From Thermoprotei archaeon (GTDB lineage Archaea > Thermoproteota > Thermoprotei > Thermoproteales > B15-G16): 64,000 nucleotides of DNA. The stretch is taken from contig QMRC01000001.1 of NCBI GenBank assembly GCA_003649205.1, forward strand, positions 1 through 64,000. The letters are read 5' to 3'. The notes under the pieces are model-generated. The model worked only from the letters and a program-made list of their open reading frames with translations. It searched no databases and was not told the origin of the DNA. Below, one piece after another: positions 61,544 to 64,000 of this stretch (within the stretch, counting starts at the first letter, position 1; each line of letters starts with the position of its first letter). Position numbers and translations under genes: made by a program.

Positions 61544-61589
61544 TTACTCACCATTAACCACTGGCACAGTGAGTTAATAGACTTTATCA

Positions 61590-61706
61590 CTAGAGCTGTA
61601 ACTGAGACACCTCCTCGAGCATCTCAAGGTATATCGACTCCGCAATAACATCACTCACGAACTTCATTACAAGTACCTGTCTTTGATTTGAACCCTTACT
61701 CATCAT
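61590..61706 (-). CDS. Possible 38-residue small protein
   Basis: An ATG-ATG-started frame reads MMSKGSNQRQVLVMKFVSDVIA and continues as an acidic helix YLEMLEEVSQLQL before TAG. Its composition is protein-like, and CTATAATAG on the minus strand lies about 31 bp upstream, fitting a leaderless gene. It is too short for firm assignment. It occupies most of the 271-bp gap between the GPN GTPase and SRP19. Confidence 0.35.
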   Translation of the reverse strand: MMSKGSNQRQVLVMKFVSDVIAESIYLEMLEEVSQLQL

Positions 61707-61814
61707 CGAGCTAAGAACCCTGTATCACACTATTATAGGTGGTGGGACTAGTCTGGACACTTCAAGTGCATATAGCGTAGGGGTGAGAGAGTTAAGCAAA
61801 TGTTTATTGTCGAA

Positions 61815-62120
61815 CTATTCTCTTGATCTCCTACGTTTCTCAACTAATTTTTCAGCAATAAGCTTAAGTAGTTGATACTTTCCAGCAACTTTCTTAACGA
61901 GAACATACCCTCCATACTCCTCCCACCACACAGAGGGATAGTGCTTACCTCGTACAATCTCTGGCTCAAGACCTAGCTCACGAGCTACCTCAGCAATCTC
62001 ATCAGCTCTAGGATTCTCAACAGCTAGTGACTTAGGTACCTTCCTACCTAGGCTTCTAGGTAGTCTTGAGTCGAAGTAAACGGGCCACACTACTACCTTA
62101 CCTTCACTCTTCGGTATCAT
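61815..62120 (-). CDS. srp19: Signal recognition particle protein SRP19
   Basis: The 101-residue basic protein has VVWPVYFDSRLPRSLGRKVPKS, then EIAEVARELGLEPEIVRGKHYP and GGYVLVKKVAGKYQLL, the SRP19 fold signature. It binds SRP RNA helices 6 and 8 so that SRP54 can load. No SRP RNA is visible in the window. It is divergent from gar1, sharing about 100 bp of A/T-rich intergenic DNA. Confidence 0.94.
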   Translation of the reverse strand: MIPKSEGKVVVWPVYFDSRLPRSLGRKVPKSLAVENPRADEIAEVARELGLEPEIVRGKHYPSVWWEEYGGYVLVKKVAGKYQLLKLIAEKLVEKRRRSRE

Positions 62121-62230
62121 CGGTATTACCTCGCGATAATATCACAATTTTGTGAGGTTAAAGTTCTTTAGTCGTGACTAAATTAATATCTTGATTGAAA
62201 TCATAGTACTAAAGCTTGGAGGGTCTTTTC

Positions 62231-62518
62231 TTGTCACTTAGGAAGATTGGTCATATAATCCACTACTCTAGGAGTAAGAAGCTAATAGCTAGGCTCACTA
62301 TGTTCGTACCTCCACCAATCACGGTTTTCGACTTCAAGATGAAGAGGATAGGTACGTTAGTTGATGTTTTTGGTCCTGTTGATAGACCTTATGGATCCAT
62401 AAAGCCTGAACCTTCGTTAAGTAATCCAGATCAGTACGTTGATGTAGACATCTATGTTAGGGTCTATGATCTAGAGAGGAGAAGGGGGCGAGGTGTAGGT
62501 GAGAAAAGAGGTAAGTAA
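62231..62518 (+). CDS. gar1: H/ACA RNP component Gar1
   Basis: The 95-residue protein has LRKIGHIIHYSRSKKLIARLT, then FDFKMKRIGTLVDVFGPVDRPYGSIKP, the Gar1/Naf1 beta-barrel core. The tail is Arg/Gly-rich (RRRGRGVGEKRGK). It assists Cbf5 in pseudouridylation. TTG 62231 is preferred over TTG 62216 because GGAGGGT lies at 62218. It overlaps the TFB gene by about 20 bp. Confidence 0.88.
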   Translation: MSLRKIGHIIHYSRSKKLIARLTMFVPPPITVFDFKMKRIGTLVDVFGPVDRPYGSIKPEPSLSNPDQYVDVDIYVRVYDLERRRGRGVGEKRGK

Positions 62519-63440
62519 GGGCGGTACAGAGCTACTATCCAACGGTATTATCTGTCCGTACTGTGGTAAACCAACTGTTGTTAGGGACTATACGAGAGCA
62601 TGTTTAGTCTGTCGAAATTGTGGTGCTGTTGTTGATGAGAATCTACCTGATCTAGGTCCTGAATGGAGAGCATACACACCTCAGCAGTTTATGGAGAGAG
62701 CTAGAACAGGAGCACCTGAAACACCACTCCTACCTGATAAAGGTCTTCCAACGATAATACCCACTGTTCGTAAGGATGCACAGGGTAGAGAGCTAAGTCC
62801 AGAGAAGTATAGGCTCGTTAGGAAGTTAATCAAGATACAGAAGCGATTGAAGACTAGTTCTGAGCGAAATCTAACGATTGCCCTAGCTGAGATAACGAGA
62901 ATGGGTACAGTACTTGGACTACCACGTGTTGTTGTCCTTGAAGCTTCTGTCATGTATAGAGAAGCCATTAAGAGGGGTTTAGCTAAGGGAAGGTCTATTG
63001 AGGCGCTTGCAGCAGCATGTGTATACGCTGCCTGTAGGAGGTACAAGGTACCTAGATCACTTGAGGAGATAGCAGTACATGCCAAGATAGATCGAAAGAT
63101 CATAGCTAAGTGCTATAGACTGATCATCAAGGAGGTACTGGGTAAGGTACCATCTACCTCCGCTAGAGAGTACATACCTAGACTAGCTAAGACACTTAAG
63201 TTACCACCAGAGGTCCAGAGAGAGGCCATATCCATAATAGAGAAGGCATATGAGGTGGGTATAACAGCAGGTAAAACACCTATCGGATTGGCAGCTGCTG
63301 CACTCTACATAGCTTCTGTTCTCCTGAATTCAAAGAGGACTCAAAAGGAGATTGCTGTTGCTGCTGGCGTAACTGAGGTAACTATTAGGAATAGGTATAA
63401 AGAACTCCTGAATAAACTCGACATAGTTGTGTACGTCTAG
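62499..63440 (+). CDS. tfb: Transcription factor B (TFB)
   Basis: The 313-residue protein has an N-terminal zinc ribbon (CPYCGK, CLVCRNCG), a B-reader/linker with GPEWRAYTPQQ, and two cyclin folds ending TEVTIRNRYKELLNKL. It recruits RNA polymerase to TBP-bound promoters. The start is GTG. It overlaps gar1 and is followed 20 bp later by the TFE-beta gene, so initiation factors are in one operon. Confidence 0.96.
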   Translation: MRKEVSKGGTELLSNGIICPYCGKPTVVRDYTRACLVCRNCGAVVDENLPDLGPEWRAYTPQQFMERARTGAPETPLLPDKGLPTIIPTVRKDAQGRELSPEKYRLVRKLIKIQKRLKTSSERNLTIALAEITRMGTVLGLPRVVVLEASVMYREAIKRGLAKGRSIEALAAACVYAACRRYKVPRSLEEIAVHAKIDRKIIAKCYRLIIKEVLGKVPSTSAREYIPRLAKTLKLPPEVQREAISIIEKAYEVGITAGKTPIGLAAAALYIASVLLNSKRTQKEIAVAAGVTEVTIRNRYKELLNKLDIVVYV

Positions 63441-63460
63441 CTACCTACCGGTGACAGAAG

Positions 63461-63871
63461 ATGGACACTCTAACACCAATTGAGGAGCGATTACTCAGAG
63501 AGATCGCCAAAGCTGGAAAGGAAGGAGTTATCCAGATGGAGTTATGGAGGAAGCTAGGTATTGATAGTAGAGAGGGTTCGAAAATCCTTGCTAGACTTGA
63601 GAAGAAAGGCTTCATTAAGCGTGAACCGATTAAGGTGAATGGTAGGAGAACATACAGAGTCTACGTTGTGAAAGGTCTTGAGTTAGTTACCGAGAAAGCA
63701 CCAACAATTGAAGTAGTACAACTCCCCACCGAGCTAGAATTCCTGCTTGAGGTACCTTGTTTTACTTGTCCTCAACTCCATGTGTGCGGCAGCTTGAGAG
63801 GTGTTAATCCTGAAAATTGTCCTAAGTTAACTGCTTGGCTTCTCTCTAAGGTGCGTGAGGGATATGAGTAG
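63461..63871 (+). CDS. TFE-beta (RPC34/hRPC39-like winged helix with Fe-S site)
   Basis: The 136-residue protein has a winged helix (LLREIAKAGKEGVIQMELWRKLGIDSREGSKILARLEKKG) and a C-terminal Cys cluster (PCFTCPQLHVCGS and NPENCPKL) with four Cys, matching the [4Fe-4S] site of archaeal TFE-beta. TFE-beta pairs with TFE-alpha to stimulate open complex formation. It lies right after TFB. TFE-alpha is not in the window. Confidence 0.88.
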   Translation: MDTLTPIEERLLREIAKAGKEGVIQMELWRKLGIDSREGSKILARLEKKGFIKREPIKVNGRRTYRVYVVKGLELVTEKAPTIEVVQLPTELEFLLEVPCFTCPQLHVCGSLRGVNPENCPKLTAWLLSKVREGYE

Positions 63872-64000
63872 TCGATTGAGGACCTTTATTGCTGTTGATA
63901 TTGAGGATCCTCAAATTCTCGATAAGTTAATGGAGTTGGAGAAGAGGATTGTTGATACTGGTGCTGATGTGAAGCTAGTTGAACGAGAGAACCTACACAT
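63864..64000 (+). CDS. thpR: RNA 2',3'-cyclic phosphodiesterase ThpR/LigT family (partial)
   Basis: The frame starts ATG 63864 and continues to the window end. It encodes MSSRLRTFIAVDIEDPQIL, then VKLVERENLH, which precede the first HxT motif in the 2H phosphoesterase family. The first HxT should begin just at the cut. It overlaps the TFE-beta end by 8 bp and so is probably in the same transcript. Confidence 0.82.
   Translation, partial: MSSRLRTFIAVDIEDPQILDKLMELEKRIVDTGADVKLVERENLH

Overview
The window looks like a chromosomal segment of a hyperthermophilic crenarchaeon (Thermoproteota). The evidence is TFB and an Fe-S TFE-beta, aIF1A, aIF2-beta, ribosomal protein S30e, Nop5/fibrillarin/Gar1 RNP proteins, SRP19, GatD/GatE, intron-containing tRNA genes, an isolated 5S rRNA, AT-rich TATA elements and frequent GTG/TTG starts. 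I cannot name the genus from sequence alone.

Layout. 0-3 kb: a LAGLIDADG-type ORF running off the left edge, an unusual tRNA-Leu 3' half with its own promoter and GC-rich leader, and two membrane/surface proteins. 3-8.7 kb: a translation and ribosome-biogenesis block (aIF2-beta, DUF424, Nmd3, aIF1A, RIO1, Dim2-like KH protein, ArgS). 8.8-17 kb: tRNA-Arg, a transglutaminase-like exoprotein, a nucleoside phosphorylase, an IlvA-RidA-DUF1028 run, a CPBP protease and a GH130/sugar-isomerase-like pair. 17-26.9 kb: tRNA thiolase, a KaiC-like ATPase operon with adenylate kinase, tRNA-Arg(CCT), an SppA-like fusion, 5S rRNA, tRNA-Thr, and SAH hydrolase with MTA phosphorylase. 27-34.5 kb: less conserved genes (MFS, HEPN-type, SPOUT, DUF72), several C/D box sRNAs and an anaerobic ribonucleotide reductase. 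34.5-38.3 kb: a four-subunit cytosolic [NiFe] hydrogenase operon. 38.5-46.2 kb: GH38 mannosidase, S30e, an MFS protein, Nth and a four-subunit 2-oxoacid:ferredoxin oxidoreductase. 46.3-64 kb: GatDE, Nop5/fibrillarin, tRNA modification enzymes, RNase Z, DUF373, GPN GTPase, SRP19, Gar1, TFB, TFE-beta and the start of ThpR.

How it fits together. The physiology suggested is anaerobic, with ferredoxin-linked 2-oxoacid oxidation, hydrogenase-based H2 turnover and glycyl-radical ribonucleotide reduction. SAM by-products are recycled by AhcY and MtnP. RNA biology dominates. I find five C/D box sRNA candidates by eye, and the window also encodes the methyltransferase (fibrillarin) and scaffold (Nop5) that would use them. 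It also carries three non-standard tRNA genes: a putatively trans-spliced tRNA-Leu half, a tRNA-Arg with an intron at 29/30, and a tRNA-Thr with a 16-nt intron.

I saw no CRISPR array, insertion sequence or prophage.
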